Origin: Cedecea neteri NBRC 105707 = ATCC 33855
GTDB lineage: Bacteria > Pseudomonadota > Gammaproteobacteria > Enterobacterales > Enterobacteriaceae
Assembly (NCBI RefSeq): GCF_001571265.1
Contig: NZ_BCTL01000047.1
Span: forward strand, 1 to 48,958
DNA: 48,958 nt
Reading direction: 5' to 3'
This document shows positions 34,261-43,561 of this stretch, in pieces (positions within the stretch are counted from its first letter, which is position 1; each line of letters opens with the position of its first letter). The position numbers and the translations under genes are program-made. The notes beneath the pieces are model-generated. The model was not told the DNA's origin, did no database searches, and worked only from the letters and a program-made list of their open reading frames with translations.

Positions 34261-35028
34261 GTGTTTATTGGTGTAGTTAGCCTGTTTCCTGAGATGTTCC
34301 GCGCAATTACCGATTACGGGGTAACTGGCCGGGCAGTAAAAAATGGCCTGCTGAGCATTCAAAGCTGGAGTCCACGTGACTTCACCTATGACCGGCACCG
34401 TACCGTGGACGATCGTCCTTACGGCGGCGGACCGGGAATGCTGATGATGGTGAATCCTTTACGGGAAGCCATTCACGCAGCGAAAGCAGCGGCAGGGGAA
34501 GGTGCTAAGGTTATCTATCTTTCACCTCAGGGGCGCAAGCTTGATCAAGCAGGCGTCAGTGAACTGGCAGCAAACGAGAAGTTAATTCTGGTTTGTGGCC
34601 GTTACGAAGGGATCGATGAGCGCGTAATCCAAACCGAAATTGACGAAGAATGGTCAATCGGCGATTACGTTCTCAGCGGCGGTGAGCTACCAGCGATGAC
34701 GCTGATTGACTCAGTCTCCCGGTTTATCCCGGGCGTGCTGGGACATGAAGCATCGGCAACCGAAGATTCGTTTGCTGAAGGGTTGCTGGATTGCCCTCAC
34801 TACACCCGCCCTGAAGTGTTGGATGGTATGGAAGTACCGGCGGTGTTACTGTCGGGGAACCATGCGGAGATTCGCCGTTGGCGCCTGAAACAGTCGCTGG
34901 GCCGCACCTGGCTTAGAAGACCTGAACTTTTGGAAAACCTGGCTCTGACTGAAGAGCAAGCAAGGTTGCTGGCGGAGTTCAAAAAAGAACATACGCAACA
35001 GCAACATAAACATGATGGGCAGGCGTAA
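34261..35028 (+). CDS. trmD: tRNA (guanine-N1)-methyltransferase TrmD
   Basis: A 255-residue SPOUT methyltransferase, the E. coli length, making m1G37 to prevent frameshifting. It starts at GTG (34261). The trefoil-knot motifs are intact: [22 protein letters not shown] and [15 protein letters not shown]. The last residues ([10 protein letters not shown]) are the usual enterobacterial tail. An ERIC element follows before rplS. Confidence 0.97.
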   Translation: MFIGVVSLFPEMFRAITDYGVTGRAVKNGLLSIQSWSPRDFTYDRHRTVDDRPYGGGPGMLMMVNPLREAIHAAKAAAGEGAKVIYLSPQGRKLDQAGVSELAANEKLILVCGRYEGIDERVIQTEIDEEWSIGDYVLSGGELPAMTLIDSVSRFIPGVLGHEASATEDSFAEGLLDCPHYTRPEVLDGMEVPAVLLSGNHAEIRRWRLKQSLGRTWLRRPELLENLALTEEQARLLAEFKKEHTQQQHKHDGQA

Positions 35029-35043
35029 GCCCCCTTAACCCCA

Positions 35044-35162
35044 AAATAGTTGGAGTTGTAGCAAGATGGCAAGCGAGTGAATCCCGCTGAGCTTACTTTG
35101 GTAAGTGATTCGGGTGAAGAAGAGCAGCCAGCGCAGATGCAGCTTCAAATATGACGGGGATA
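35044..35162. repeat. ERIC-type element between trmD and rplS
   Basis: About 119 bases: left arm GTTGGAGTTGTAGCAAGATGG, centre AGCTTACTTTGGTAAGTGATTCGGG, right arm CAGATGCAGCTTCAAATATGACGGGG, all recognisable as diverged ERIC. It forms an imperfect hairpin and is inside the ribosomal operon transcript. It is in the opposite orientation to the one in the recN leader. More diverged than that copy. Confidence 0.8.
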
Positions 35163-35189
35163 TATCAGTTTACCCAGGATAAGAGATAA

Positions 35190-35540
<351 letters not shown>

Positions 35541-35567
35541 GATTCGCTTAGGCGACATCCAAATAAA

Positions 35568-35594
35568 AGGGCTGCCATCTGGCAGCCCTTTTTT
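35568..35594 (+). terminator. Terminator of the rpsP-rplS operon
   Basis: AGGGCTGCC-ATCT-GGCAGCCCT followed by TTTTT, 28 bases after rplS. The A-run on the left is too short for good bidirectional use, but yfiB converges here. Confidence 0.93.
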
Positions 35595-35614
35595 ATGCGC
35601 TGAATTCGCTGAAA

Positions 35615-36100
35615 TTATGGGGCGGTAATCACGACCGCGACGCGGCGGTTTTCGGCGCGACCTTCGCCGGTGCTGTTGCTGGCAACCGGGTATTTCTTAC
35701 CCAGCCCTTGCGTGGTGAGGTTACTACGCGGGATTTTAGCGCCTTCGGCCCAGGCATCCGCGACGATGTTCGCGCGCTTGAGAGAGAGCTGTTCATTGTA
35801 GCCGTCTTCGCCATAGTTATCGGTATGACCATCCATGCGGGCGTGCTTCAGGCCGGTTGCTGAGAGTTTGGCGGCCATGCTTTGGATGGTTTGGTAGCTT
35901 TCGGGCTGCAGTTTGTACTGGTTTTTACCAAACAGGATCTTGTCTGACAGTCCTAGTGACCAGCCGCCGTTTGACTCAGAGAAGCCGTACGAGCGCATCG
36001 CCGCAACTTGTTCAGGGGAGAACGTTGATGGCGGAGCCTGACAGCCGGTTAACAGAAACGAGAAGAGGATTGCTGGTGCAAATAAGCGCGAAGCTTTCAT
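35615..36100 (-). CDS. yfiB: OmpA-domain outer-membrane lipoprotein YfiB
   Basis: A 161-residue lipoprotein: signal with lipobox L-L-T-G-C (Cys20), then an OmpA/Pal peptidoglycan-binding domain at about 55-160 (L-F-G-K-N-Q-Y-K-L, M-D-G-H-T-D-N-Y-G, L-S-L-K-R-A-N-I-V-A-D-A, G-R-A-E-N-R-R-V). In Pseudomonas and E. coli YfiB takes YfiR away from YfiN and so turns on cyclic-di-GMP synthesis. Its ATG overlaps the TGA of yfiN (ATGA). Confidence 0.95.
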   Translation of the reverse strand: MKASRLFAPAILFSFLLTGCQAPPSTFSPEQVAAMRSYGFSESNGGWSLGLSDKILFGKNQYKLQPESYQTIQSMAAKLSATGLKHARMDGHTDNYGEDGYNEQLSLKRANIVADAWAEGAKIPRSNLTTQGLGKKYPVASNSTGEGRAENRRVAVVITAP

Positions 36101-37341
36101 AATGTATCCCTTTGGGGCTGTTTTATTAGCAACTCACGTTGCTTGTGTTTTTCTATGTACATATTGCGATCGGCGGTTTCCATCAGGCTTTCCGCTGAGG
36201 TGATATCTTTCGCGAGCGCAACGCCAATGCTTAGGGTCATGGTGACCCAGTGCTCGCCGGGTAAAAGGATCGGCTGCTCGACTATCTCTTTTAACTGCGT
36301 CAGCACGAATGAGGCCTGTTCTTCGTTATTCACCGAATGAAGCAGCATGGCAAATTCGTCACCGCCGAGGCGGAACGCCAGGTGACGCGTATTGGCAAAC
36401 ACCAGCAACCGTTTTGCGATTTCGATAAGCACAGCATCCCCGGCCGCGTGTCCCCAGGTATCGTTAATAAATTTGAAGTTGTCGCCGTCCATGAACAACA
36501 GCGCGCTGTCGTGGAGTGAGGCGGTATCATCAATCAGTTTATCCAGCGCGGTTCGGAAAGCCGCCCGGTTTGCCAGGCCAGTGAGTGAATCCTGAAGGGC
36601 CGTTTTTTGCAGCGAAGCATTTTTCAGCTGAAGCTGTTTTTGCCATTCTTCCATTTCATCCAGCAGGCTGTTGAAGTCCTGGGCAAAGAGGTGGAACTCC
36701 TCAATTTTTTCCGGAGATACGCGGCGAGAAAAGTTACGGTTGCTGCGGACATCGTGGACAACGTCGGTAATGTTCTGCAACGCGGCATCAATATCGCGAT
36801 GTAAATGGCGTGAAATGCCTAATGCGATAACTGACGCGAGTAAAATACAGGCCGTCAGCACGCCTAATGAGAGCCAGACAAACAAGGTCACGGTCGCATC
36901 CGTGCCTATCAGGCGCATTTCACCAATGATTTTGCCGTTATGCCAGATGGGTTGCCTGATTGGGTGAGGGTATAGCCATCGGGTCACCAGCCCTCCCACC
37001 ATGTCATGCTGAGACGGTTTATCAGCCTGCCAATGCGTTATCTCCTGGCCATTAACATCGACCACCTTTGCGGCGGTAAATTGCCCTTGCTTGCCCAGCA
37101 CGGCCAGGGTTTCATTGGCCGCCGTACCATCACGGAAAACAACGGCAGCTTCGAGGCTGTGACTCACTGTCACCGCCAGCAATTCGAGATTTTTTTGAGC
37201 GTACTGTTTTAGCGTCAGCATTGAGGCGACGGAAAGCAGCAGCCAGACAGCCAGCATGGCAATAACCACGCTGATTATGCTGATTCTACGCAACGTTCCT
37301 TTAAACGTTGGACGTGACGGCGTAGTCAAATCCTTATTCAT
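36097..37341 (-). CDS. dgcN: Membrane diguanylate cyclase YfiN (DgcN)
   Basis: A 414-residue enzyme; start M-N-K-D-L-T-T at 37341, eight bases inside the end of yfiR. Two membrane helices (about 24-45 and 150-172) bracket a periplasmic CHASE8-type sensor domain, followed by a HAMP region and a GGDEF domain with intact R-L-G-G-D-E-F and D-G-D-N-F-K-F-I-N-D-T-W-G-H. It makes cyclic-di-GMP from two GTP and, in E. coli, also acts at the division site under envelope stress. YfiR represses it. Order yfiR-yfiN-yfiB is kept. Confidence 0.95.
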   Translation of the reverse strand: MNKDLTTPSRPTFKGTLRRISIISVVIAMLAVWLLLSVASMLTLKQYAQKNLELLAVTVSHSLEAAVVFRDGTAANETLAVLGKQGQFTAAKVVDVNGQEITHWQADKPSQHDMVGGLVTRWLYPHPIRQPIWHNGKIIGEMRLIGTDATVTLFVWLSLGVLTACILLASVIALGISRHLHRDIDAALQNITDVVHDVRSNRNFSRRVSPEKIEEFHLFAQDFNSLLDEMEEWQKQLQLKNASLQKTALQDSLTGLANRAAFRTALDKLIDDTASLHDSALLFMDGDNFKFINDTWGHAAGDAVLIEIAKRLLVFANTRHLAFRLGGDEFAMLLHSVNNEEQASFVLTQLKEIVEQPILLPGEHWVTMTLSIGVALAKDITSAESLMETADRNMYIEKHKQRELLIKQPQRDTL

Positions 37342-37900
37342 GACTATTATTCCCTGGCCGGGCCAGCAGTAATACATCCGGGCTAACCCTGACGCCGCTG
37401 CGTGCGAGCGCGTCGAGGTTTACCGAAAAAGAAACTGCGTCATTATGAATATTCAGGCAGAAAGCACTGCCAATTATGCATTGTGGGTTCTGCTCGGCAA
37501 TTAACAATAAAGGCCGGGATTGATAACGTTCTATTAATTGCAACTGCTGTTGTGGTGATTCGTTACCAAAATATATCCCGTCGCAGTTCGCTCGTAATGC
37601 CTCTTCCGATGACTGAACGAGCAGGGGTTGATATGAGATATCACTATTTTTCGTACTTAGCGTAGCGGCGTAGGCTGCCGTTGAAAATATGCATAGCTTT
37701 GGAAGACCCTGGAGCTGAGGCCAGCGCGTGTAGCTAACAATTCCGGCCACTGTCGTGCGGACTTTGTCGGGCAGCACGGGACTTGTGGCCTGCGCAGCCT
37801 GCATTTTGAATATCGTTAGCAGGAGGACGATAAACGTTAAAAATAACGTCAGCCCGCGGAGTTGAGACGTGGTTTTCACGCGCCACCAGCCCAAAAGCAT
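37334..37900 (-). CDS. yfiR: Periplasmic repressor YfiR
   Basis: A protein of 188 residues from the first ATG (37900), or 181 if the GTG at 37879 is used; E. coli has 172, so the start is uncertain and neither has a clear ribosome-binding site. A hydrophobic signal (L-T-L-F-L-T-F-I-V-L-L-L-T-I-F) is followed by the DUF4154 domain with I-V-S-Y-T-R-W-P, K-L-C-I-F-S, G-I-Y-F-G-N-E-S, L-L-L-I-A-E-Q-N and S-V-N-L-D-A-L-A-R-S-G-V-R-V. The conserved cysteines (around 70, 104, 140, 147) probably form disulphides as in Pseudomonas YfiR. Represses YfiN in the periplasm. Confidence 0.92.
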   Translation of the reverse strand: MLLGWWRVKTTSQLRGLTLFLTFIVLLLTIFKMQAAQATSPVLPDKVRTTVAGIVSYTRWPQLQGLPKLCIFSTAAYAATLSTKNSDISYQPLLVQSSEEALRANCDGIYFGNESPQQQLQLIERYQSRPLLLIAEQNPQCIIGSAFCLNIHNDAVSFSVNLDALARSGVRVSPDVLLLARPGNNSHE

Positions 37901-38177
37901 CCTGGCCAGTAAAACCAGCCTTTATTATTTATGATGTTGCCTTCGAGCATATCACTCCCACGTATTTCCGTCATTCATTCACAGGTGTGATGATATTCCT
38001 GATTATCCAAAATAATAACGAGAATAGCCCTGGAATGATGGCGTAAATCGTTATCGGTTCCCTACTAAAAACGCGTACACAAGGGATAATATCAGCATAG
38101 AAGGCGGAATGAATTTTTACGCGGGCTTTTGTTGAGTAATGCATTTTTGACCGAAAAATACGCATTTTTATGCCTGG

Positions 38178-38195
38178 TGTAAATTTAAGTTTACT
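38178..38195 (+). promoter_or_regulatory. TyrR box upstream of aroF
   Basis: TGTAAATTTAAGTTTACT matches TGTAAA-N6-TTTACA with one mismatch. It lies just upstream of the probable -35 TTGATG (38207-38212). aroF is repressed by TyrR with tyrosine in E. coli. Confidence 0.88.
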
Positions 38196-38229
38196 TATTT
38201 AGGGGTTTGATGCGGTATATAATTGCATG

Positions 38230-38247
38230 TGTAACGATTAATTTACG
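38230..38247 (+). promoter_or_regulatory. Second TyrR box overlapping the aroF -10 region
   Basis: TGTAACGATTAATTTACG matches the TyrR palindrome with two mismatches. It begins 17 bases after TTGATG, on top of the likely -10, where bound TyrR would exclude RNA polymerase. Confidence 0.75.
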
Positions 38248-38343
38248 TGTAATGGATTGCAATCTTTACTGTTGGCGGTTACAGTAAGCCCTCCTCTACG
38301 AGGAAACGACTATCGCAAACGAGCTAAACACAGGACTGCCATT

Positions 38344-39414
38344 ATGCAAAAAGACGCGCTTAACAACGTTCATATCTCAGACGAACAAATACTCATCACT
38401 CCGGATCAGCTGAAAGCGGAATTTCCACTCACTGCGGCTCAGGAAGCGCAAATTGAGCAGTCCCGCCAAACGATCTCCAATATTATTGCTGGCCGCGATC
38501 CGCGCCTGCTGGTTGTTTGTGGACCTTGCTCGATCCACGATCCGGAAGCTGCGATTGAATACGCTCGTCGTTTTAAAGCTCTGTCTGAACAAGTTAGCGA
38601 TAGTCTGTACCTCGTGATGCGCGTCTATTTTGAAAAGCCTCGTACGACTGTGGGTTGGAAAGGGCTTATCAACGATCCGCATATGGATGGCTCGTTTGAT
38701 GTGGAAGCAGGGCTGAAAATTGCGCGTCGCCTGCTGGTTGAGCTGGTAAGCCTGGGGCTGCCGCTGGCAACCGAGGCGCTGGATCCAAATAGCCCGCAAT
38801 ACCTGGGCGACCTGTTTAGCTGGTCTGCAATTGGTGCTCGTACCACTGAATCCCAGACACACCGCGAAATGGCTTCTGGCCTTTCTATGCCGGTTGGTTT
38901 TAAAAATGGTACCGATGGCAGCCTGGGGACGGCGATTAACGCCATGCGTGCTGCCGCGATGCCGCACCGTTTCGTAGGCATTAACCAGGCAGGGCAGGTT
39001 TGCCTGCTGCAGACTCAGGGTAACCCGGATGGGCATGTGATATTGCGCGGTGGCAAAGCGCCTAATTACAGCCCGGCGGATGTTGCCCAGTGTGAAGCTG
39101 AAATGCAGAAAGCAGGCCTGCGCCCGTCCTTGATGATAGATTGCAGCCACGGCAACTCAAATAAAGACTTCCGTCGCCAGCCGGGTGTGGCCGAGTCTGC
39201 CATTGCCCAGATTAAAGATGGTAACCGCTCTATTATTGGCCTGATGATTGAAAGTAATATCCATGAAGGTAATCAATCATCAGAGCAGCCGCGCAGCGAA
39301 ATGAAATACGGCGTGTCCGTGACCGATGCATGCATCGACTGGGAAACTACGGACAGCCTGCTGCGTGAGATCCACAAAGATCTGAGCGGTGTGCTGGCAG
39401 CTCGTCAGGCATAA
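38344..39414 (+). CDS. aroF: Tyr-sensitive DAHP synthase AroF
   Basis: A 356-residue enzyme, the E. coli length, condensing phosphoenolpyruvate and erythrose-4-phosphate in the first step of the shikimate pathway. Start M-Q-K-D-A-L-N-N at 38344. Active-site blocks [33 protein letters not shown] and D-C-S-H-G-N-S-N-K are intact. First gene of the aroF-tyrA operon under TyrR control. Confidence 0.98.
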   Translation: MQKDALNNVHISDEQILITPDQLKAEFPLTAAQEAQIEQSRQTISNIIAGRDPRLLVVCGPCSIHDPEAAIEYARRFKALSEQVSDSLYLVMRVYFEKPRTTVGWKGLINDPHMDGSFDVEAGLKIARRLLVELVSLGLPLATEALDPNSPQYLGDLFSWSAIGARTTESQTHREMASGLSMPVGFKNGTDGSLGTAINAMRAAAMPHRFVGINQAGQVCLLQTQGNPDGHVILRGGKAPNYSPADVAQCEAEMQKAGLRPSLMIDCSHGNSNKDFRRQPGVAESAIAQIKDGNRSIIGLMIESNIHEGNQSSEQPRSEMKYGVSVTDACIDWETTDSLLREIHKDLSGVLAARQA

Positions 39415-39424
39415 GAGGTTTACT

Positions 39425-40546
39425 ATGGTGGCTGAATTGACCGCGCTGCGCGATCAAATCGATGAAGTGGATAAAGCGCTACTGGATTTGCTGGCCAAGC
39501 GGCTGGAACTGGTGGAGGAAGTGGGTGAAGTAAAAAGCCGCTTTGGCTTGCCCATTTATGTGCCGGAGCGAGAAACCTCTATGCTGGCGTCTCGCCGTAA
39601 AGAGGCCGAAGCCTTAGGGGTTCCACCGGATCTAATTGAAGACGTGCTGCGCCGCGTAATGCGCGAGTCGTACTCCAGCGAGAACGATAAGGGCTTTAAA
39701 ACCCTGCATCCTTCACTGCGTCCGGTGGTGATTGTGGGCGGCGGCGGCCAGATGGGGAGTCTGTTTGAAAAAATGCTGACGCTTTCCGGCTACCAGGTTC
39801 GTATTCTTGAAAAAGAGGACTGGGATAAAGCGCCGGAACTGCTGGCCGATGCGGGTATGGTGATTGTGAGCGTACCGATTCATATCACCGAGCAGGTTAT
39901 CGCTAAGTTGCCTCCGCTGCCGGCGGACTGCATCCTGGTGGATTTAGCTTCGGTGAAGAATGGCCCGCTGCAGGCGATGCTTGCCGTGCACTCTGGCCCG
40001 GTACTCGGCCTGCACCCTATGTTTGGTCCGGACAGCGGTAGCCTGGCAAAACAGGTCGTGGTTTACTGCGACGGCCGTCAGCCTGAAGCGTATCAATGGC
40101 TGCTCGAGCAGATTCAGGTCTGGGGCGCGCGTTTGCACCGCTCCAGCGCCGTTGAGCACGACCAGAATATGGCGTTTATTCAGGCACTGCGCCACTTCGC
40201 GACCTTCGCGTATGGCCTGCATCTGGCGGAAGAAAACGTACAGCTTGAGCAGTTGCTGGCGCTGTCATCACCGATTTACCGTCTCGAGCTGGCGATGGTG
40301 GGCCGACTGTTCGCCCAGGATCCACAGCTTTATGCCGACATTATTATGTCGTCGGAAAGTAATCTGGCGCTGATTAAGCGTTATTACAAACGCTTCGGCG
40401 AGGCGATTGGCCTGCTGGAACACGGCGACAAGCAGGCGTTTATCGACAGCTTCCGGAAAGTGGAGCACTGGTTCGGAGATTACGCTCAACGTTTCCAGAA
40501 TGAGAGCCGCGTCCTGTTACGGCAGGCAAATGATAACCGCCAGTAA
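39425..40546 (+). CDS. tyrA: Chorismate mutase/prephenate dehydrogenase TyrA
   Basis: A 373-residue fused enzyme, the E. coli length, for tyrosine synthesis. Residues 1-90 chorismate mutase ([19 protein letters not shown]); 100-373 NAD-dependent prephenate dehydrogenase with [15 protein letters not shown] and [16 protein letters not shown] or ATG alternatives upstream are not needed; ATG at 39425 follows AGAGGTTTACT. Ten bases after aroF. Confidence 0.98.
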   Translation: MVAELTALRDQIDEVDKALLDLLAKRLELVEEVGEVKSRFGLPIYVPERETSMLASRRKEAEALGVPPDLIEDVLRRVMRESYSSENDKGFKTLHPSLRPVVIVGGGGQMGSLFEKMLTLSGYQVRILEKEDWDKAPELLADAGMVIVSVPIHITEQVIAKLPPLPADCILVDLASVKNGPLQAMLAVHSGPVLGLHPMFGPDSGSLAKQVVVYCDGRQPEAYQWLLEQIQVWGARLHRSSAVEHDQNMAFIQALRHFATFAYGLHLAEENVQLEQLLALSSPIYRLELAMVGRLFAQDPQLYADIIMSSESNLALIKRYYKRFGEAIGLLEHGDKQAFIDSFRKVEHWFGDYAQRFQNESRVLLRQANDNRQ

Positions 40547-40567
40547 GTACCAAAAGGTCTTATAATC

Positions 40568-40601
40568 AAAAGCCAGTGGGAGTCTACCCGCTGGCTTTTT
40601 T
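40568..40601 (+). terminator. Terminator of aroF-tyrA
   Basis: AAAGCCAGTGGG pairs with CCCGCTGGCTTT (one G-T pair) around AGTCTA, followed by TTTT. It lies 21 bases after tyrA and ends 22 bases before the SMP-30 gene start, so the latter is probably served by its own weak promoter or by read-through. Confidence 0.88.
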
Positions 40602-40623
40602 GTTTGCCAAAAGGATACCTGAA

Positions 40624-41496
40624 ATGGCTGAGCTGCAGCTGCTGTTCGACTATACCGGTCACTTACCCGAATGCCCTACGTGGAGCGCAGAAGAAGGCAG
40701 TCTCTATTGGACGGACATTCTTGAGAACGAAATCCACCGCTACCATCTTGCCACCGGCAAACATGACGTTATTCAGTTTTCTGAAGAGGTGGGCTGCTTT
40801 GCCCTGCGTGAGTCCGGCGGGTTTATCGTGGCGATGCGCAGCGGTATCTGGCTAACCAATAAAACGGGGCTTATCGTGGGCAAAGTCTGTGATAACCCAA
40901 GTAACCCGGATTTGGCCCGTTTCAACGACGGCGGCACCGACAGGCTGGGGCGCTTTTACGCCGGTACGTTTTGGGGCCCCGGTGACTATAATGGCGCATT
41001 ACTTTGCCGGGTGGATAACGATCTGACGCCGCATGTGATTCAGCATGATATCCACGGTGCTAATGGGCTGGCATTTAGCGCGGATGGAAAATGGATGTAT
41101 ACCTCGGATACGCCAAACGCCGTGATTTACCGGACTCCGTTGGACGCACAAGGTGAACCCGGTGTGCGTGAAGTTTTCAAGCGGTTTGCTCCAGGTGAGG
41201 GTATTCCGGATGGCGCGGCGATGGACTGCGAAGGGTATTACTGGACGGCGCTGTTTGATGGCTACCGCATAGCGCGTATTTCTCCACAAGGGGAGATAGT
41301 GGAAGAGCACCGCTTGCCAGTGCGCTGCCCAACGATGGTTTGCTTTGGCGGCGATGATATGAAAACGCTATTTATCACCACGACCAGAGAAAACATGGAT
41401 GAAGAAGAAGTGGCTCGGTTACCGCTTTCTGGGGCACTTTTCACCCTCCGCGTTGGGGTAGCCGGAATGGAAAAGCTGAAGTTTCGGGAAGTATGA
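40624..41496 (+). CDS. SMP-30/gluconolactonase family lactonase, extra gene between tyrA and pheA
   Basis: A 290-residue beta-propeller. The ATG at 40624 has AAGGA upstream; the frame to 40576 runs through the tyrA terminator. Metal-site blocks of the family are present: E-C-P-T-W-S-A-E-E-G-S-L-Y-W-T-D (metal Glu), R-F-N-D-G-G-T-D-R-L-G-R-F-Y-A-G-T, G-A-N-G-L-A-F-S-A-D-G-K (metal Asn) and G-I-P-D-G-A-A-M-D (metal Asp). It probably opens a sugar lactone; the substrate cannot be told. No pathway partner is adjacent. In E. coli K-12 tyrA and pheA are next to each other without it. Confidence 0.9.
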   Translation: MAELQLLFDYTGHLPECPTWSAEEGSLYWTDILENEIHRYHLATGKHDVIQFSEEVGCFALRESGGFIVAMRSGIWLTNKTGLIVGKVCDNPSNPDLARFNDGGTDRLGRFYAGTFWGPGDYNGALLCRVDNDLTPHVIQHDIHGANGLAFSADGKWMYTSDTPNAVIYRTPLDAQGEPGVREVFKRFAPGEGIPDGAAMDCEGYYWTALFDGYRIARISPQGEIVEEHRLPVRCPTMVCFGGDDMKTLFITTTRENMDEEEVARLPLSGALFTLRVGVAGMEKLKFREV

Positions 41497-41504
41497 TTTA
41501 AGCC

Positions 41505-41522
41505 GCCCGGCTGAAGCCGGGC
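41505..41522. repeat. Tight inverted repeat between the lactonase gene and pheA
   Basis: GCCCGGCT and AGCCGGGC are separated by only GA, between two convergent genes. It may serve as terminator for both, but T-tracts are poor. Confidence 0.45.
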
Positions 41523-41533
41523 TGGTATTGTTA

Positions 41534-42694
41534 TCAGGCCGGGTCGACCGGCACCACGTTTTCGCTTGGGTAGCTGCCGAGCACTTTCAGGGAGCGGGTA
41601 ATTTCGCCCAGCTCGCGCAGCGCCTTACGCATACTCTCATCTTTCAGGTTTGCCTGAATATCCAGATAGAACATCTCTTCCCACGGGTTGCCGTTGATCG
41701 GGCGTGATTCCAGCTTGGTCATGATCAGATTGTGATTGCGCAATACCAACAGCGCTTCTACCAGGGCACCGGCCTGCTGGCCAGTTGCCATCAGCAATGT
41801 GGTTTTCGCGGGTACCTGATCGGATACTTCAACGGCCTTACGTGCCAGCACGATAAAGCGAGTGATGTTCTGGGTCTGATTTGCAAGGTTGCGTTCAAGT
41901 ACCTGCAGGCCGTAAAGAGCACCACCGGCTTCACTGCCCAGCGCGGCGACGTGAGGCGAGTTAGCCTGAGCGACTTTTTCCATCGCTGCAGAGGTGCTTT
42001 CCGTGTATTCAATTTTCCAGTGAGGATAGCGATTGATGAACTGGCTGCACTGCTGGAAAGGTTGAGGATGGCTATAAACCGTTTGGATTTGCTCTAGGTC
42101 GGTAGAGCCGGAAACCAGCACGCAGTGGTCAATCGGCACCGTCATTTCGGCCACGATCGACAGGCTGGTGTGCTGCAGCAGGTCGTAGACGTCGTTGATA
42201 GCCCCCGAGCTTGTGTTTTCAATCGGCACGACGGCGTAATCGGCCTGGCCGGTTTCCACCTGGCTGAAGATGTCATGGAATTTGGCGCAGCCGCTTTCGA
42301 TGAACTGTTCAAAGTGGCGAGCGGCGTACTGGCGAGCGGCCAGGTGAGAGTAAGAGCCTTTAGGCCCAAGGAAAGCGACACGGGCAGAGTGAGGGTTAGT
42401 TTTATTCAGGTGCTGCTGCAGCAAGGTTTGCTGGGTAAGAACAGAGTCTTCAATAATTAGCTGGAACAGGCGCGTGATGTAATGGGCATCGAGATGGTGG
42501 TCTTTACCGAGGGTAATCAGGCGTTCCAGTAAATCTCTTTCACGATCGATATCGCGTACCGGGCGGTGAGAAGCGAGCTTTGCTTTGCCAACCTCAACCG
42601 CCAACAGGCGGCGCTCTGCCAGCAGGGCTAACAGCTTTTCATCCAGCGCGCTGATTTTATCGCGCAGGGCCAGCAACGGATTAATTTCGGTCAT
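41534..42694 (-). CDS. pheA: Chorismate mutase/prephenate dehydratase PheA
   Basis: A 386-residue fused enzyme, the E. coli length, for phenylalanine synthesis. Start M-T-E-I-N-P-L-L at 42694. Residues 1-95 chorismate mutase ([13 protein letters not shown]); 105-285 dehydratase with [10 protein letters not shown] and [11 protein letters not shown]; 299-386 ACT domain with [11 protein letters not shown] that binds Phe for feedback control. Expression is set by the pheL leader and attenuator upstream. Confidence 0.98.
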   Translation of the reverse strand: MTEINPLLALRDKISALDEKLLALLAERRLLAVEVGKAKLASHRPVRDIDRERDLLERLITLGKDHHLDAHYITRLFQLIIEDSVLTQQTLLQQHLNKTNPHSARVAFLGPKGSYSHLAARQYAARHFEQFIESGCAKFHDIFSQVETGQADYAVVPIENTSSGAINDVYDLLQHTSLSIVAEMTVPIDHCVLVSGSTDLEQIQTVYSHPQPFQQCSQFINRYPHWKIEYTESTSAAMEKVAQANSPHVAALGSEAGGALYGLQVLERNLANQTQNITRFIVLARKAVEVSDQVPAKTTLLMATGQQAGALVEALLVLRNHNLIMTKLESRPINGNPWEEMFYLDIQANLKDESMRKALRELGEITRSLKVLGSYPSENVVPVDPA

Positions 42695-42717
42695 AACGCT
42701 ACCTTTTCGATGTCCAT

Positions 42718-42744
42718 AAAAAAAGCCTCCCGCTTGGGAGGCTT
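42718..42744 (-). terminator. pheA attenuator terminator
   Basis: On the minus strand GCCTCCC-AAGC-GGGAGGC followed by TTTTTTT, 50 bases after the leader peptide stop and 23 bases before the pheA start. It is the attenuator of the Phe-responsive leader. Confidence 0.95.
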
Positions 42745-42791
42745 GTTTGTTCGTCTTCGCATTCTTTATCACACGACGAATTGCCTCCCAG

Positions 42792-42839
42792 TCAGGGGAA
42801 GGTAAAAAAGAATGCGAAGAAAAACGGGAAAAGTTTCAT
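42792..42839 (-). CDS. pheL: pheA leader peptide PheL
   Basis: A 15-residue peptide, [15 protein letters not shown], read between ATG (42837-42839) and TGA (42792-42794). Eight of fifteen residues are Phe; E. coli PheL has seven. Ribosome stalling at Phe codons when charged tRNA-Phe is low prevents the attenuator from forming. The upstream bases TTTCCTCAGATTCCTCAGGAAACCTGAC include an AGGAAAC ribosome-binding site. Confidence 0.96.
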   Translation of the reverse strand: MKLFPFFFAFFFTFP

Positions 42840-42867
42840 GTCAGGTTTCCTGAGGAATCTGAGAGGT

Positions 42868-42897
42868 AAAGTACCTGCTCTGTTTTCGTTCTGTCAA
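42868..42897 (-). promoter_or_regulatory. pheL-pheA promoter
   Basis: TTGACA (complement of 42892-42897), 18-base spacer, TACTTT (complement of 42868-42873), ending about 29 bases before the pheL ATG. The -35 abuts the raiA terminator T-tract. Confidence 0.8.
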
Positions 42898-42922
42898 TAA
42901 AAAACGCGCCCGGAGGCGCGTT
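42898..42922 (-). terminator. Terminator of raiA
   Basis: On the minus strand AACGCGCC-TCCG-GGCGCGTT followed by TTTTA, 27 bases after the raiA stop. Confidence 0.92.
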
Positions 42923-42948
42923 GCGGTGAGTGGAAGGAGAGTAATGTA

Positions 42949-43293
42949 TTACTCTTCGTCAGCTTCTGCTTCTGCGAAGGACACGTCTTTCACTGAACCT
43001 GCTGCGCGACGTGCTTCACCTTTGTGTTGCACTTTATTTAACTGCCGCTCCAGTTTGTTGATTAAATCGTTGATAGCCGTATACATATCTTCATGCCTGG
43101 CACTGGCTACGAGGTGCCCATTCGGTGTGTTAATCGTGGCATCGGCCACAAAACCCTGAGGCTCTTTGGACAAGATAATATGTGGATTAATTAGATGAGT
43201 TTGCCACTTGTCCAGCTTACTGAGACGGTCGGCGACATGCTGGCGAATAGCTGGGGTGATTTCCATTTGCTTGCTGGTAATGTTCATTGTCAT
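42949..43293 (-). CDS. raiA: Ribosome-associated inhibitor RaiA (YfiA)
   Basis: A 114-residue stationary-phase factor that binds the 30S A and P sites and inactivates 70S ribosomes. One residue longer than E. coli. Shows [32 protein letters not shown], and [19 protein letters not shown]. Acidic tail. A CRP site lies upstream, in line with carbon-starvation control. Confidence 0.97.
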   Translation of the reverse strand: MTMNITSKQMEITPAIRQHVADRLSKLDKWQTHLINPHIILSKEPQGFVADATINTPNGHLVASARHEDMYTAINDLINKLERQLNKVQHKGEARRAAGSVKDVSFAEAEADEE

Positions 43294-43353
43294 AAAGTTA
43301 CCTCTTGTCTTTGCCGTCTTGGTAACTTCAGCATACCGTTCCTAATGTCAAAA

Positions 43354-43373
43354 TGTGTGATGTAAATCACATT
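43354..43373 (-). promoter_or_regulatory. CRP-binding site of raiA
   Basis: TGTGA-TGTAAA-TCACA (43356-43371) is a perfect CRP core with A/T flanks. A possible -10, TATGCT (complement of 43330-43335), puts the centre near -41, a class II activator position. CRP activation of raiA is known in E. coli. Confidence 0.9.
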
Positions 43374-43514
43374 ATTTTGTCGCTTTTTGTCAAGGAAGGC
43401 TTTTTGTGAGGCAGAACAGGATATGTGTTTTTAAGGCTTGTGGTTATCGGAAATCGCGTCCATATTTGATGGGATGACCTGACGCTAAACCGTTTCAGTT
43501 TTTGCGTCGGCAGA

Positions 43515-43545
43515 TAAAAAAACGGCAGCCAAGGCTGCCGTTTTT
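43515..43545. terminator. Terminator of bamD
   Basis: AACGGCAGCC and GGCTGCCGTT around a two-base centre, flanked by A-run on the left and T-run on the right; 16 bases after the bamD stop. Confidence 0.92.
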
Positions 43546-43561
43546 CTTACAATATAGTCAA

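Larger units (their letters stand above)
37901..38343. other. Divergent control region between yfiR and aroF
   Basis: No gene supported in 443 bases; a 64-codon minus-strand frame (37971-38165) has no recognisable product. The right part holds the aroF promoter with TyrR boxes. The left part is AT-rich and must hold the yfiR promoter, which I cannot place. Confidence 0.6.

Noticed and set aside
37971-38165. A 64-codon minus-strand frame between yfiR and aroF
   Set aside because: AT-rich, no good ribosome-binding site and no family; it lies in a regulatory region.
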